In this document: one piece after another, positions 31,914 to 41,671 of the stretch
Numbering within the stretch: position 1 is the stretch's first letter
How the letters are laid out: every line of letters starts with the position of its first letter
The notes under the pieces: generated by a model
The model's database searches: none
Told to the model about the DNA's origin: nothing
Seen by the model: only the letters and a program-made list of their open reading frames with translations
DNA from: Bdellovibrionota bacterium
Lineage (GTDB): Bacteria > Bdellovibrionota > Bdellovibrionia > Bdellovibrionales > Bdellovibrionaceae
Direction of reading: 5' to 3'
Length of the DNA: 64,000 nt
NCBI GenBank assembly: GCA_963170155.1
Contig: CAUJGP010000014.1
Coordinates: 1-64,000 of the forward strand
Translations under genes and position numbers: made by a program

Positions 31914-33470
31914 TTATGAACGCATCATTTTGCGTTTATCAAGTCCGTATTTTTCAACTTTCATAATCAAACCAGCGCGGCTGATCCCTAACTCCTTCGC
32001 CAATTTGGATTTATTCCAACCTGTTCTGCGAAGACCTTCATGAATCATGTCTCTTTCCAAAGCTTCAAGGGCATCTTTCAATTTTCCTTGAAGACGGGCT
32101 CCCTGGATTTTACCTTTTTCAGCAGATTCAATAATCTTACCTGAAAGCAATTCTTCACTTATTTTAATCTCTTCACCAGCTAAGACCACACATCTTTCCA
32201 TTTCATTCTGGAGCTCCCGAACGTTTCCAGGCCAAGAATAGTCATACAGTTTTTCCAACGCCCGTCGGGTCAGTGTTTTCTTGAGTCCGCCTTTTTGCTC
32301 ACAGGCTTTTTGCAAAAAATACTCCGCTAACAATGGAATATCTTCTTTGCGTTCTTTCAAAGACGGAACCCGGATATTAATGACATTCAAACGATAATAC
32401 AAATCTTCGCGGAACGTCCCTTGCTCCACCATCTCCCTTAAGTTTCTGTTAGTAGCGGCGATGATTCGCACATCCACTTTTCTGCCTTCCGTCGCACCCA
32501 CAGGCATGAAAGTACCTTCTTGAAGAACGCGCAGTAACTTCACTTGCATTTGTGGAGAGGTATCTCCGATTTCGTCTAAAAAGAAAGTTCCTTTATCCGC
32601 AATTTCAAAAAGCCCTTTTTTATCTTTGAGGGCCCCTGTAAACGATCCCTTCACGTGACCAAATAACTCCGACTCTAATAAATTATCCACAAAGGCCGAG
32701 CAGTTTTGAATCACAAAAGCTTTATCTCGACGATGAGAATTATAGTGAATGGATTTAGCGATTAACTCTTTTCCTGTCCCGTTATCCCCTTGAATAAGTA
32801 CGGTGCTGTCAGCTCCTTTAATTTTATCCATTAAAGCGTACAGACCTTGCATGGATTTGGACTTTCCGATCATATTATCGTATTTGAATCGGCTGCCCAG
32901 TTCTTTATTAAGCTCTTTGATACGGTCTTCTCTTGAAGTGATTTCTAAATGAAGCGTTTTCACCTCTTGCGCTACAAGATCACAAAGATCCGCAAAATGC
33001 TGGCGTTCCGCCTCATCGACACTTTTAAACATGGTAAAAGCTTTTTCAATCATCTCACTACTACAGCCAAAAGCGGCTAAGCGATCCCTGACCTCAGTCA
33101 ATTTTTGAGTGAAATTTTCATCTCTGAAAAACCCGACCGCCAATACTGTTCCCATAAAATCATTTTCAATCATCAATGGAAACACGCCCACGTCATATCC
33201 AACCATGTCCCATTTGCGAATACTGAAACGATTATCTGAATTTCTTAAATCTTCGACAGCTTTCGTCACCATTTCAGAAAGATTCGCTCTACAAGCGTCT
33301 TTTTCCATCAAAAAAGCGGTGGCTGGATTTTTACATTGAGCTTTGCCTGTAAAGCCTTTCACCTGCCCTCGATCATCTGTGAAAAGCAGATCAATATTCC
33401 ACCAGCTATTGAGGATTAATCTCAATTTATCGATAACATGTATATGCTCAAAATCATCCCAATTAATCAT
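31914..33470 (-). CDS. Sigma-54-dependent transcription activator with PocR-like sensor domain
   Basis: 518 residues from ATG 33470. The N-terminus (about 10-165) resembles the PocR ligand-sensing domain (a PAS-like fold; LRLILNSWWNIDLLFTDDRG, CRANLSEM, VFPLMIENDFMGTVLAVGFF). A coiled linker leads to the AAA+ core (about 215-440): Walker A GDNGTGKELIAKS, ESELFGHVKGSFTGA (GSFTGA replaces GAFTGA), GTFFLDEIGD. A Fis-type helix-turn-helix ends it (WNKSKLAKELGISRAGLIMKVEKYGL). It should open sigma-54 promoters, most likely the one before fliL given its place beside the operon. There is no receiver domain, so it is probably controlled by ligand rather than phosphorylation. A sigma-28-like site precedes it. 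Confidence 0.9.
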   Translation of the reverse strand: MINWDDFEHIHVIDKLRLILNSWWNIDLLFTDDRGQVKGFTGKAQCKNPATAFLMEKDACRANLSEMVTKAVEDLRNSDNRFSIRKWDMVGYDVGVFPLMIENDFMGTVLAVGFFRDENFTQKLTEVRDRLAAFGCSSEMIEKAFTMFKSVDEAERQHFADLCDLVAQEVKTLHLEITSREDRIKELNKELGSRFKYDNMIGKSKSMQGLYALMDKIKGADSTVLIQGDNGTGKELIAKSIHYNSHRRDKAFVIQNCSAFVDNLLESELFGHVKGSFTGALKDKKGLFEIADKGTFFLDEIGDTSPQMQVKLLRVLQEGTFMPVGATEGRKVDVRIIAATNRNLREMVEQGTFREDLYYRLNVINIRVPSLKERKEDIPLLAEYFLQKACEQKGGLKKTLTRRALEKLYDYSWPGNVRELQNEMERCVVLAGEEIKISEELLSGKIIESAEKGKIQGARLQGKLKDALEALERDMIHEGLRRTGWNKSKLAKELGISRAGLIMKVEKYGLDKRKMMRS

Positions 33471-33506
33471 CTTAACAATCCTCCATCAAAGATACTGTCA
33501 AAGCTT

Positions 33507-33534
33507 TTATCGTCAAAAAACTCAACAAACTTTA
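33507..33534 (-). promoter_or_regulatory. Sigma-28-like promoter of the sigma-54 activator gene
   Basis: On the minus strand TAAAGTTT (33534-33527) matches the FliA -35 consensus fully. After a 12-base spacer GACGATAA (33514-33507) matches the -10 consensus GCCGATAA in 7 of 8 bases. It would start transcription about 30 bases before the ATG at 33470. The spacer is one base longer than the usual 11. Confidence 0.65.
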
Positions 33535-33573
33535 GGAGACTGATAAAATAATTGTCGAATAAATAACAAGTAT

Positions 33574-36552
33574 TTAATATTCCAGGTATTTCTTTAAATA
33601 ACGTCCTGTCAAACTGGAGGTTTCTCGCGTTAAAGCATCCGGACTGCCCGCATACACAATATGCCCGCCCTCTGGACCGCCTTCTGGACCCAAATCAATC
33701 ACATAATCAGAACCAGCGATCACGTCTAAATTATGTTCAATCACAATAACACTGCCACCCTCACTCACCAATTTTTGCAACACGTCCATCAGCAGTTCGA
33801 TTTCTCGAAAATGTAGACCCGTCGTGGGTTCATCTAAAATATAAAGGGTGGATTTTTGACGGACATGACTCAGTTCTCTCGCAATTTTGAGGCGTTGAGA
33901 TTCCCCACCACTGAAACTGCTGGCGGATTGTCCCAACTTGATATGCTCTAAGCCCACTTGTTTCAAAAAAGAAAAGGCCTTGCGAATATGAGGATAGTTG
34001 ATGAAAAAACTCAAAGCCTCTTCAATGGTTAAATTCAATATTTCCGTAATGTTTTTATCTTGAAATTTAACATCCAGAACTTCCTCTTGAAATTTTTTAC
34101 CGTCACACACTTCACATTTTAAAATCACATTGTCCATAAAGACCATGTCAATCTCTTCAAAACCAAGCCCTTTGCAAGCCGGGCATCGCCCCCCATCCAC
34201 ATTCAAACTAAAATGGCCCGGTAATAAACCCCTGTATTTCGCCTCCGGAGTTGAAGCCATCAACACTCGTATGGCGTCATAGATCTTCATAAATGTTAGC
34301 ACATTGCTACGAAGGGATCGTCCCACCGGAAGCTGATCCAGAAGAACCACATTTTGAATATGCTCCGCTCCTTCGATACCTGTACAAGGTTGTGACGCCA
34401 AATAATCCAGATCCAAAGCACGACAAAGTGTCGGATATAACGTTTTGCTAATCAGTGTGGATTTACCTGACCCACTCACGCCTGTCACCGCGACCAAGCA
34501 TTTCAAAGGGATCACCACATCTAAATCTTTAAGATTGTGGCCAACGGCTCCCCTCAATGTCAGCGTGTATTTATAATTTTCTAAATCAATTTTAGTTCTT
34601 GCTTCTCCTTCGGCAGGGTGAAATTTAGTTTTAGCCAAATTAGATTGCAAATAGGGGACTGTCTTTGATTCCGGCTGCGTCCAAAAGGCTTTGATGGGCC
34701 CAGAGTAAACCACCTGGCCACCATGGATTCCTGAACCCGGCCCCATTTCAATAATATACTCACTATTTTTTATAAGGTCATGATCGTGTTCCACGATCAC
34801 CAAAGTGTTCCCCAGATTCCTCAGCTCTTTTAATATAGAAATCAACCGGTCATTGTCACGAGGATGCAATCCCACCGTTGGCTCATCCAAGACATACAGC
34901 GTTTGCGAAAGGGCCATTCCCAATTGGTGGGCCAAAATCAATCTCTGGTATTCTCCACCGGAGAGAGTTCGCGTTTCCCGAATTAAAGTGAGATAATGAA
35001 CACCCACTTTTAACAAAAACCCCAATCTTGATTTCAATTGTAAAAAAACCTCATGACCAATCTCAGCCTCTGTTGGTGAAAAATTCAAACCAGAGAAAAA
35101 ATCAAACAATGTTTTCACTGTCATATCACAAAGCTCAGGCAGTGATTTTCCTCGAAAATAAATATATTTTGTTTCTTTCCGCAGACGGCTTCCACCACAC
35201 TCCGTACAAAGAGAAGGGCTGCGGTACCTTGATATAAAAACACGGACGTGCATTTTATATTTCATTTCTTCGAGCATCTCGAATAGCCCGCGCACGCCCA
35301 TGAAACTATCGCTTCCATCCCACAGCATTTTTCTGTGGGCCAAAGACAAAGACTCCCACGGCATATCAATATCAATTTTTTGCTTTCGGCAAAATGCAAA
35401 CAATTCCTTTCGATCCCGAGAGGCGCTGGGCATGGTAAAAGGATGAAGCGCCCCCTGAGCAACACTCAACTTCGGATTAGGAACTACTTTTTTTTCATCC
35501 AACACTAAAATATTGCCAAATCCCTTGCACGTAGGACAAGCTCCGTAAGGGCTGTTAAAACTGAATAGTTTGGAAGAAATATGAGGCGGCTGATAACCAC
35601 AAACAGAACAACAATTATCCTCGCTGACTCTTAATATTTTTCCATCCACAGTGGTGACCAGGGCTCGAGCGGAAAGTAATTCTGTATTGAACTTTAAACT
35701 CGCCTCGTAAGCCTGAGCCATAGAGTCAGCAATGCGCGAGCGTTCTTCCTCTTCAAAAGAAAGACGATCAATCACTAAATAAAAATTTTCCTTCGGCAAA
35801 CCTTTTTTGATGGCTTCGGCTCCTGAGAGTTCGAGTATTTCTCCCCAAAACCCATTCGCTTCCATTTGATTTTTCTTCGCTGAAGAGTTTGAAAGTTTTT
35901 TAACATCAGAATTTTTTTTCTTTTTATTTTCACTCTGACCTTCAACAGGATTTTTGCCTTTAATTAAAGAAGATAAAATCCGTCCCTTGCCTGATTCTTC
36001 TTTTTTGAAAGGAACCAAAATCCGTAAAAACCCCTCTTTTAAAAGCAAAGCATGAAGTTCTTTGCCCTCTGCAACTCTTCCTTTTTTAGGAATTTCCACC
36101 AAAAGATAGCCTCTTTCCCCTTGGAATTGGCTAAGAACCTTGCTCGTAGCATCGGTCACGCTTTCTCTTGCTGTTGGAATTTGATGTTCAGGACAATAGG
36201 CTTGCCCCAATTTTTCATATAAAAGACGAAGATAATCCACGATCTCCGTGGTCGTCCCAACTGTCGAACGACTGTTTTTAACAGAGTTTTTTTGTTGAAT
36301 GCAAATGGCGGGGGGAATATTCGCCACACCCTCAATATCAGGCTTTGGTGCTGTATTTAGAAATTGTCGAGCATAATTGGAAAGACTTTCAATAAAGCGC
36401 CGCTGTCCCTCCGCATACAAAGTTTCAAAAGCCAAAGAGCTTTTACCAGAACCACTGGGCCCACACACCACAGTCATTTGGCCCATCGGTATTTTTACTT
36501 CAATATTTTTTAAATTATTTTGCTTTACACCCCAGAGGTGAATATCCTTCAT
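33574..36552 (-). CDS. uvrA: Excinuclease ABC subunit A
   Basis: 992 residues from ATG 36552, overlapping the upstream pbp1A stop by 4 bases (ATGA). It has two ABC ATPase modules: Walker A GPSGSGKSS (about 31) and GVSGSGKST (about 695), signatures LSGGEYQRL and FSGGESQRL. Two zinc modules follow the UvrA plan (CSVCGYQ...CPTCKGFG; CPACKGLGF...CEVCDGKKF). UvrA scans DNA for bulky lesions with UvrB. It is about 50 residues longer than typical, partly through a lysine-rich insert near residues 200-240 (KGKNPVEG...KKKKNSDVKK). The first C-x2-C pair before the UvrB-binding region is reduced to CPEH. This may be a divergent UvrA or one of two paralogues. Confidence 0.93.
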   Translation of the reverse strand: MKDIHLWGVKQNNLKNIEVKIPMGQMTVVCGPSGSGKSSLAFETLYAEGQRRFIESLSNYARQFLNTAPKPDIEGVANIPPAICIQQKNSVKNSRSTVGTTTEIVDYLRLLYEKLGQAYCPEHQIPTARESVTDATSKVLSQFQGERGYLLVEIPKKGRVAEGKELHALLLKEGFLRILVPFKKEESGKGRILSSLIKGKNPVEGQSENKKKKNSDVKKLSNSSAKKNQMEANGFWGEILELSGAEAIKKGLPKENFYLVIDRLSFEEEERSRIADSMAQAYEASLKFNTELLSARALVTTVDGKILRVSEDNCCSVCGYQPPHISSKLFSFNSPYGACPTCKGFGNILVLDEKKVVPNPKLSVAQGALHPFTMPSASRDRKELFAFCRKQKIDIDMPWESLSLAHRKMLWDGSDSFMGVRGLFEMLEEMKYKMHVRVFISRYRSPSLCTECGGSRLRKETKYIYFRGKSLPELCDMTVKTLFDFFSGLNFSPTEAEIGHEVFLQLKSRLGFLLKVGVHYLTLIRETRTLSGGEYQRLILAHQLGMALSQTLYVLDEPTVGLHPRDNDRLISILKELRNLGNTLVIVEHDHDLIKNSEYIIEMGPGSGIHGGQVVYSGPIKAFWTQPESKTVPYLQSNLAKTKFHPAEGEARTKIDLENYKYTLTLRGAVGHNLKDLDVVIPLKCLVAVTGVSGSGKSTLISKTLYPTLCRALDLDYLASQPCTGIEGAEHIQNVVLLDQLPVGRSLRSNVLTFMKIYDAIRVLMASTPEAKYRGLLPGHFSLNVDGGRCPACKGLGFEEIDMVFMDNVILKCEVCDGKKFQEEVLDVKFQDKNITEILNLTIEEALSFFINYPHIRKAFSFLKQVGLEHIKLGQSASSFSGGESQRLKIARELSHVRQKSTLYILDEPTTGLHFREIELLMDVLQKLVSEGGSVIVIEHNLDVIAGSDYVIDLGPEGGPEGGHIVYAGSPDALTRETSSLTGRYLKKYLEY

Positions 36553-39344
36553 TCCGAAAAATCCTGCTTGTAGAAATCAATCTCCTCGTCCTTACGGCTG
36601 CTCTCAACCGTCGGCTCGGTTCCTTCTCTAAAAGCCTGTCGTATCACATTTTTAGTCGAAGCAGAAGGGAGTTTTCCACTCGTATTATCGATGCTGACAA
36701 AAACAATTCCCGCAGGGATCGCAAAACTGGTTTCCGGAATATTTTTATGCGCTTCCTTCATGTACTCAACCCAAATGGGAAGGGCAACGCGTCCCCCCAC
36801 TTCTCCCACTCCCAATGTTTTCTCTTGGTCAAATCCCACCCATACTCCCGTGGAAATTTGCGGTGTGTAACCAATGAACCAAGCATCGTAGTAGCCGTTG
36901 GTCGTTCCTGTTTTTCCAGCGACATCTCGTCCCAACGCACGAGCCCGCCCTCCTGTCCCACCAGGATCATCAATCGTGGCCTTAAGCAGGCTGGTAATTA
37001 AGTAAGCCGTTGTGGGATCGATTAATTGATTGGGATCATCAAAAAAGAGCGCTGGCCACTTGGCTAGTTTCAGTTGAATTTCTTCCACCTTTTCCGGGTT
37101 GGAACTCTCTGCTTCACGCAGCTGCGCCTTGAGTTCCAAATACTCTTTTCTTCTCTTTTCAAAAGCCTCATCAATCGCTTGCTGAGCTTCACTGAATCTT
37201 TCATCGATAGAAATATCTTGAACCAACACCTTATCGCTGCGATCCAAAACTCTGCGAATCATCATCGGATACATGCGTTTGCCAAGACGACCAAAGTGGC
37301 CAAAAACCTTCGTCATCTCATACAAAGTCACACTGCTTGAACCTAAAGCCAAAGTAAAATCTTTGTTCAAGGGACTAAAAACACCCAATCTTTGGGAATA
37401 ATCCAAAGACCAATTCACTCCAATATCTTCTATGATCCGCACGGTGGGAACATTCAAAGATTTCACCAAAGCATTTCGAAATAAAATATCTCCCTCAAAT
37501 GTTTTGGAATGATTCGTCGGCTTCCACGTCTTGGTTTGCTTCACCTCTTCATTTTTCGCAGCCTTTTTCTTATTTCGGGGAACATCTTGGCCTTCTGAGT
37601 CTTCTATATCCACTTCTTCTTCAAAAACCACAGGAGCATCTAAAATAGGTGTGGCCGGCGTGTAACCTTTATCCAAAGCCGCTGCATAGATAATGGATTT
37701 GAAAGAAGACCCCGTTTGGCGAGCCGCCTGGATCGTTCGGTTAAATTCTGATTTTTCAAAATCGACTCCACCGACCATGGCAATAACTTCTTCGGATTCC
37801 AAATCCAGACTCAATAAAGCCCCTTCGGCAAGAGGCTCTTGCTCCAACTCCAACCACCATTGATTTTTAAAATTAGGCAAAACAATCTTTGTTGGTGGGG
37901 CTGGTTTGGCCTTTCCTTTTGCTGGCGTTTGCGCTTTGGCTAAAGATTCCAATCTCTCGGACTTAAATTGAAAATCCACAAGTTTGACATCGATCACATC
38001 CCCTGCTTTGAGAGCCTGGGAGGGTTTAGAAATGGTTTCTCTTTCTGGAGACACATCAGGATTGAGAGCCCGAGCCCACTTCATAGAGTTTATATCAATA
38101 ACCCCCGCCGAACCTCCAGAAACATGCACGTAAACCAATCCAAGGGAATCATCGACTTTCGAAACAACGCCTCGAATAATAGAACCGATCTTAATCCAAT
38201 CCAATAACTCCATTTTTGCCGAAGCCTCTGAAGCACTCGATCTTGATTTCGACTTTGCAGAAACCTCTTCCTCTTCGGGAATCACTGTCATCTCGCCCTT
38301 TTCATTAATAACCCGGGCCGTTGACATTTGTTCTTTCATTTTTTTAGCTTCATCTTCCAAAAATTTTGCAACTTCCCCTTCTGGGAGATTTTTTGAAGCC
38401 CCTCGAAACCCTTGCCGTTTATCCAAATCCCTCAAGCCTTTTTCCACGCTTTTTTGGGCTTCTATCTGCTTGTCAAAATCAAGTCCCGTATAAACTTTCA
38501 AACCTTGATCAAGCACCACGGCTTCCGTGAGTTTTTTGACAAGCATTTGTCGAACCGTCTCTAAATAAAAGGGAGCAATTTCTTCATACTTTTCTTTGAT
38601 GAAAACCTTAATGGGGGAGGTCATCGCCTCCTCTGCTTCAGCAGGAGTAATGAAATTCTTATCCACCATTTGTTTTAAAACATAGCGTTGGCGTTCCTTA
38701 GCACGCTTGGGATTCAAGACAGGAGAGTACCGGCTGGGAGCCTGAGGCAAGCCCGCCAGCATCGCGGCTTCCGCTAAAGTGATTTTCTCTACAGGTTTAC
38801 GAAAATAAGTCTCTGTCGCCACACCAATACCATAAGAGCTTTGTCCAAAATAAATTTGATTTAAATATAAATAAAGAATGTCCTCTTTTGACAGGCTTTT
38901 CTCCATCTTGAGAGCCAACAAAGCGTCCTTTATCTTTCGAGTGATTGTTCTCTCAGAAGAAAGCATCAGCGTTTTAGCCACCTGCTGGGTGATGGTGGAT
39001 CCACCTTGTACCGTATGCCCAGCTCTAATGTTGACGAGCATCGCCCTGAAAATAGCTTGATAATTAATTCCCTTATGCTGGTAGAACTCAGCATCTTCTG
39101 CCGCCATGAAAGCGTTCACCACCACCTTGGGGATTTTTTCAAAGGGGACCAACACTCTCCGCTCTCGAAAAAATTCACCAATTTTTCGCCCATCTCTAGC
39201 GTAGACATTCGTCACAAGTAAGGGTTTGTAATCTTCTAAGGTTAACACTTCTGGGAGGCTATTACTGACAGAGGTGACGAAAGCCACTACGCCCGCAACC
39301 ATCATCACTACAAAAATCGCAAAGGCTAAAAGTATTTTTTTCAT
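36549..39344 (-). CDS. Penicillin-binding protein 1A (bifunctional transglycosylase/transpeptidase)
   Basis: 931 residues from ATG 39344. One N-terminal membrane helix (about 3-25) anchors it. The GT51 glycosyltransferase domain (about 55-230) has EDAEFYQHKGINYQAI, GGSTITQQVAK and RKIKDALLALKMEK. The transpeptidase domain has the nucleophile in TGSSFKS (about 543), SLN (about residue 640, KSLNVPTVR) and KTGTTN (about 813). Between the two lies an OB-type insertion with an S1-like stretch (VRGVVSKVDDSLGLVYVHVSG) and charged linkers. The enzyme polymerises and cross-links peptidoglycan at the inner membrane. It is probably coexpressed with uvrA, whose start overlaps its stop. Confidence 0.93.
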   Translation of the reverse strand: MKKILLAFAIFVVMMVAGVVAFVTSVSNSLPEVLTLEDYKPLLVTNVYARDGRKIGEFFRERRVLVPFEKIPKVVVNAFMAAEDAEFYQHKGINYQAIFRAMLVNIRAGHTVQGGSTITQQVAKTLMLSSERTITRKIKDALLALKMEKSLSKEDILYLYLNQIYFGQSSYGIGVATETYFRKPVEKITLAEAAMLAGLPQAPSRYSPVLNPKRAKERQRYVLKQMVDKNFITPAEAEEAMTSPIKVFIKEKYEEIAPFYLETVRQMLVKKLTEAVVLDQGLKVYTGLDFDKQIEAQKSVEKGLRDLDKRQGFRGASKNLPEGEVAKFLEDEAKKMKEQMSTARVINEKGEMTVIPEEEEVSAKSKSRSSASEASAKMELLDWIKIGSIIRGVVSKVDDSLGLVYVHVSGGSAGVIDINSMKWARALNPDVSPERETISKPSQALKAGDVIDVKLVDFQFKSERLESLAKAQTPAKGKAKPAPPTKIVLPNFKNQWWLELEQEPLAEGALLSLDLESEEVIAMVGGVDFEKSEFNRTIQAARQTGSSFKSIIYAAALDKGYTPATPILDAPVVFEEEVDIEDSEGQDVPRNKKKAAKNEEVKQTKTWKPTNHSKTFEGDILFRNALVKSLNVPTVRIIEDIGVNWSLDYSQRLGVFSPLNKDFTLALGSSSVTLYEMTKVFGHFGRLGKRMYPMMIRRVLDRSDKVLVQDISIDERFSEAQQAIDEAFEKRRKEYLELKAQLREAESSNPEKVEEIQLKLAKWPALFFDDPNQLIDPTTAYLITSLLKATIDDPGGTGGRARALGRDVAGKTGTTNGYYDAWFIGYTPQISTGVWVGFDQEKTLGVGEVGGRVALPIWVEYMKEAHKNIPETSFAIPAGIVFVSIDNTSGKLPSASTKNVIRQAFREGTEPTVESSRKDEEIDFYKQDFSE

Positions 39345-39409
39345 TAGATCATGGTAGAGAATTTAGGGAGAGACTTCAACTATAAAAAATGACTTAAAAA
39401 CTCTCGCAC

Positions 39410-40840
39410 TTACCGTTCACCGCTTTTATTAGATGATTTGTTGTTACGGCTCCCCGAACTTGTTTTACACCAACCAGGACTTTCTTTACCCTTGCAAGAT
39501 TCACAAGCCATCTCTCTCAGCTCTTTCCATGTACCCACAATGGGTGCCGCATCACCAAAAGTATTCATATGAAATGCCGCCTGATTAGAGGATTGCTGCA
39601 TTTGAGCCATATTTAACTTAAGGTAGGCCTGCTGATACTCTGCATTTGCGGTTGACTCCTGTACCCGGTAATTCTCTATCGACTGATTGATCGAAGCCTG
39701 AGCCGCCATCATATCATTGATATTACTTTCTCTCTCCGCATTGCTCACATCTTTAAGGGATTGCAAATCCGTATTTAAATCTGTCGGGACTTGCTGGACT
39801 TTTTTTAGGTTGTTCTCGATTTGTTCTTTAAGAGCAACAACTCCACTCGAATAGCTCTTAATTTCATTTGATATTTTTTGGTAATTAAACTTATAAGCCT
39901 TCGTTTGCGTCTCAAGACATTGATTGTATCTTTTAGCATACTGAGTTTGCAATAATTTTTGCCTGTTTTTCATTTGCGTTTTAAACTCTGATTTTACCTT
40001 GTATTTCGCATTCAAATCGTTGATTTTTCCTAACTCTGCTTGAAGCTCTTGGATCGCCTTATCATAATCCGCTAAGGTCTTATCCTTTTCTGCTTCTAAC
40101 TCTTTTGCACAAGTCCCTATGGTATTGATATATAAATCGCCCCGCTCGGTTTCCTTCATTTCAATTTCAGCCATGGCCGACGCTACGCCTAGCTCTTGTT
40201 TTCTAATTTGCTCAAGCAACTCTTCTGTCTTAGCCGCGGCAGCTTCTCGAAGTTCTTTTTCTTTAACCTTAAGCTCGGCCTCTCTGGCTTTTGTATCTTT
40301 AATCGTTCTAGTAAAATCCTTTTTCATCTCTGTTATTTTATCGTTCAGTTCTTCTTTCTTCTCTTCAATTTTTCTTTTATATTCTTTGGTTCGCTTCTCG
40401 GTCTCCGAAGCTTCTTTTTGCATCTCTTTTATGTTCGAAGTAATTTTATCTATGCGAGTTGATGGCATACATTTAAATGCATTCGGTGAACTGGAACTAG
40501 CAACAGGAAATCCACCAGCCAAACCCGCCATCAATGGACCCTGAATAGCATTCATTAAAGAAGCCACTCCATCGGGAGATTCTTCATCTTTCGCAACACA
40601 TTCCCCAGCCATCTTTATACAATCGTCTAAAACCACTCCACCACATTTGTCCGATAAACTCTTCGCAGTACTCGTAATGCTACTCATAATATTTGTACAA
40701 GCGTTTGCAGGAGGGTAACCACTAAATCCCACGCCTCCATTAGAGCTTGTGTCTGTGTTTGAGGATTCACCCATGGCTTGAGTGTCAAAGAAATGAAAAA
40801 CAAATAAATAAACTATAAACAGTCTCGATAGATATGGCAT
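39410..40840 (-). CDS. Exported coiled-coil protein of unknown function
   Basis: About 476 residues from ATG 40840, well spaced after GGAGGA; an adjacent ATG at 40843 is possible. It has a signal peptide (residues 1 to about 23, LFIVYLFVFHFFDTQA). A short cysteine-containing region (CTNIM, KCGGVVLDDCIKMAGEC) precedes a long coiled coil (about 140-400) rich in K/E heptads. A Q-rich helical part follows and the end carries CESCKGKESPGWCK and a Ser/Asn-rich tail. The cysteines suggest disulfides in the periplasm or outside. No family is recognised. It is separate from pbp1A by 65 bases on the same strand and could be its upstream operon partner. Confidence 0.7.
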   Translation of the reverse strand: MPYLSRLFIVYLFVFHFFDTQAMGESSNTDTSSNGGVGFSGYPPANACTNIMSSITSTAKSLSDKCGGVVLDDCIKMAGECVAKDEESPDGVASLMNAIQGPLMAGLAGGFPVASSSSPNAFKCMPSTRIDKITSNIKEMQKEASETEKRTKEYKRKIEEKKEELNDKITEMKKDFTRTIKDTKAREAELKVKEKELREAAAAKTEELLEQIRKQELGVASAMAEIEMKETERGDLYINTIGTCAKELEAEKDKTLADYDKAIQELQAELGKINDLNAKYKVKSEFKTQMKNRQKLLQTQYAKRYNQCLETQTKAYKFNYQKISNEIKSYSSGVVALKEQIENNLKKVQQVPTDLNTDLQSLKDVSNAERESNINDMMAAQASINQSIENYRVQESTANAEYQQAYLKLNMAQMQQSSNQAAFHMNTFGDAAPIVGTWKELREMACESCKGKESPGWCKTSSGSRNNKSSNKSGER

Positions 40841-40873
40841 CATTCCTCCAATTATACCATTTATCCTGTGCAA

Positions 40874-41671
40874 ATCAGAGACCAGTTTTTAAGTGCCAAA
40901 CTTTAATCTCTCTCAATGTCTGAACAAAAAAACTCAGTGCTTATTTAAGGTTACACGCAAATTAAGTCTCCTCATTATGAAAAATTGATTTTAATTGAAC
41001 CTCCTAATTCAAAAATATTATTGAAATAGAAAATGTTTTTGTCTCAAAACAAAACACTTTCATGTAATTTTAATATGAAAAATTATTCCATGATGGATTC
41101 TCATTTTAAATTTTAACTGGAAAAAAACTGAATCGATTGAGAAAACTGCATTAACTTAAGTCTACATTCCCTCTGATGGAGTAGAACCACTTTCTTCTTT
41201 ACTATTTATGTTTATATTTTTTATGTTATGACTTTTATTGTTTTCTTATTTCTTAAATCTCTTATTGATTTCTTAACTTGATCGAAAGCTCCCTGAAAGA
41301 ACAAAAAAAAGTCTCAGAGAGCGACTCCGACAACTAAACCCAAGTTTGTTAAAGTGGGCGACCATAATAACAACTTTAGGCTTCTCAGTACTTGCTAAGC
41401 TTGCACACCATTGTCAGGGACAGTCCCCGTTCTTATACTTGTAGGGTTCATTGCTCAAGAGACTTACGCCATCTGAGACAAACACAGAATATAATGAATC
41501 TCCAACTTCGTCAATTTCTGCTTTCGAAACAAAATGAAATTATTTACAAGCTGTCACAATTCTTTTTTATAAATCATCTTATTTGACTTTTGTCGCCTCA
41601 AAGAGAGAATGGATGTTGACAATTTTCGCCTTCACGAAGAAAGTTTTACCCTTTAAAGAAAGTTATTTTTC
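40874..41671. other. AT-rich intergenic region, no supported gene
   Basis: About 800 bases of strongly AT-rich sequence. A short frame at 41392-41586 lacks a ribosome binding site and looks random. A run of eight A bases at 41301-41308 next to a weak stem (AGTC/GACT) could be a minus-strand terminator. GGGACAGTCCC at 41417-41427 is a short palindrome of the type found in REP-like repeats. The promoter of the DedA gene should lie at the right end. Confidence 0.5.

Noticed and set aside
40119-40544. 141-codon plus-strand frame antisense to the coiled-coil gene
   Set aside because: It is the complement of lysine/glutamate repeats, giving Ser/Phe-rich sequence; a shadow of the real gene.
41392-41586. 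64-codon frame in the AT-rich region before the DedA gene
   Set aside because: No ribosome binding site, no recognisable protein features, and AT-rich random-like composition.
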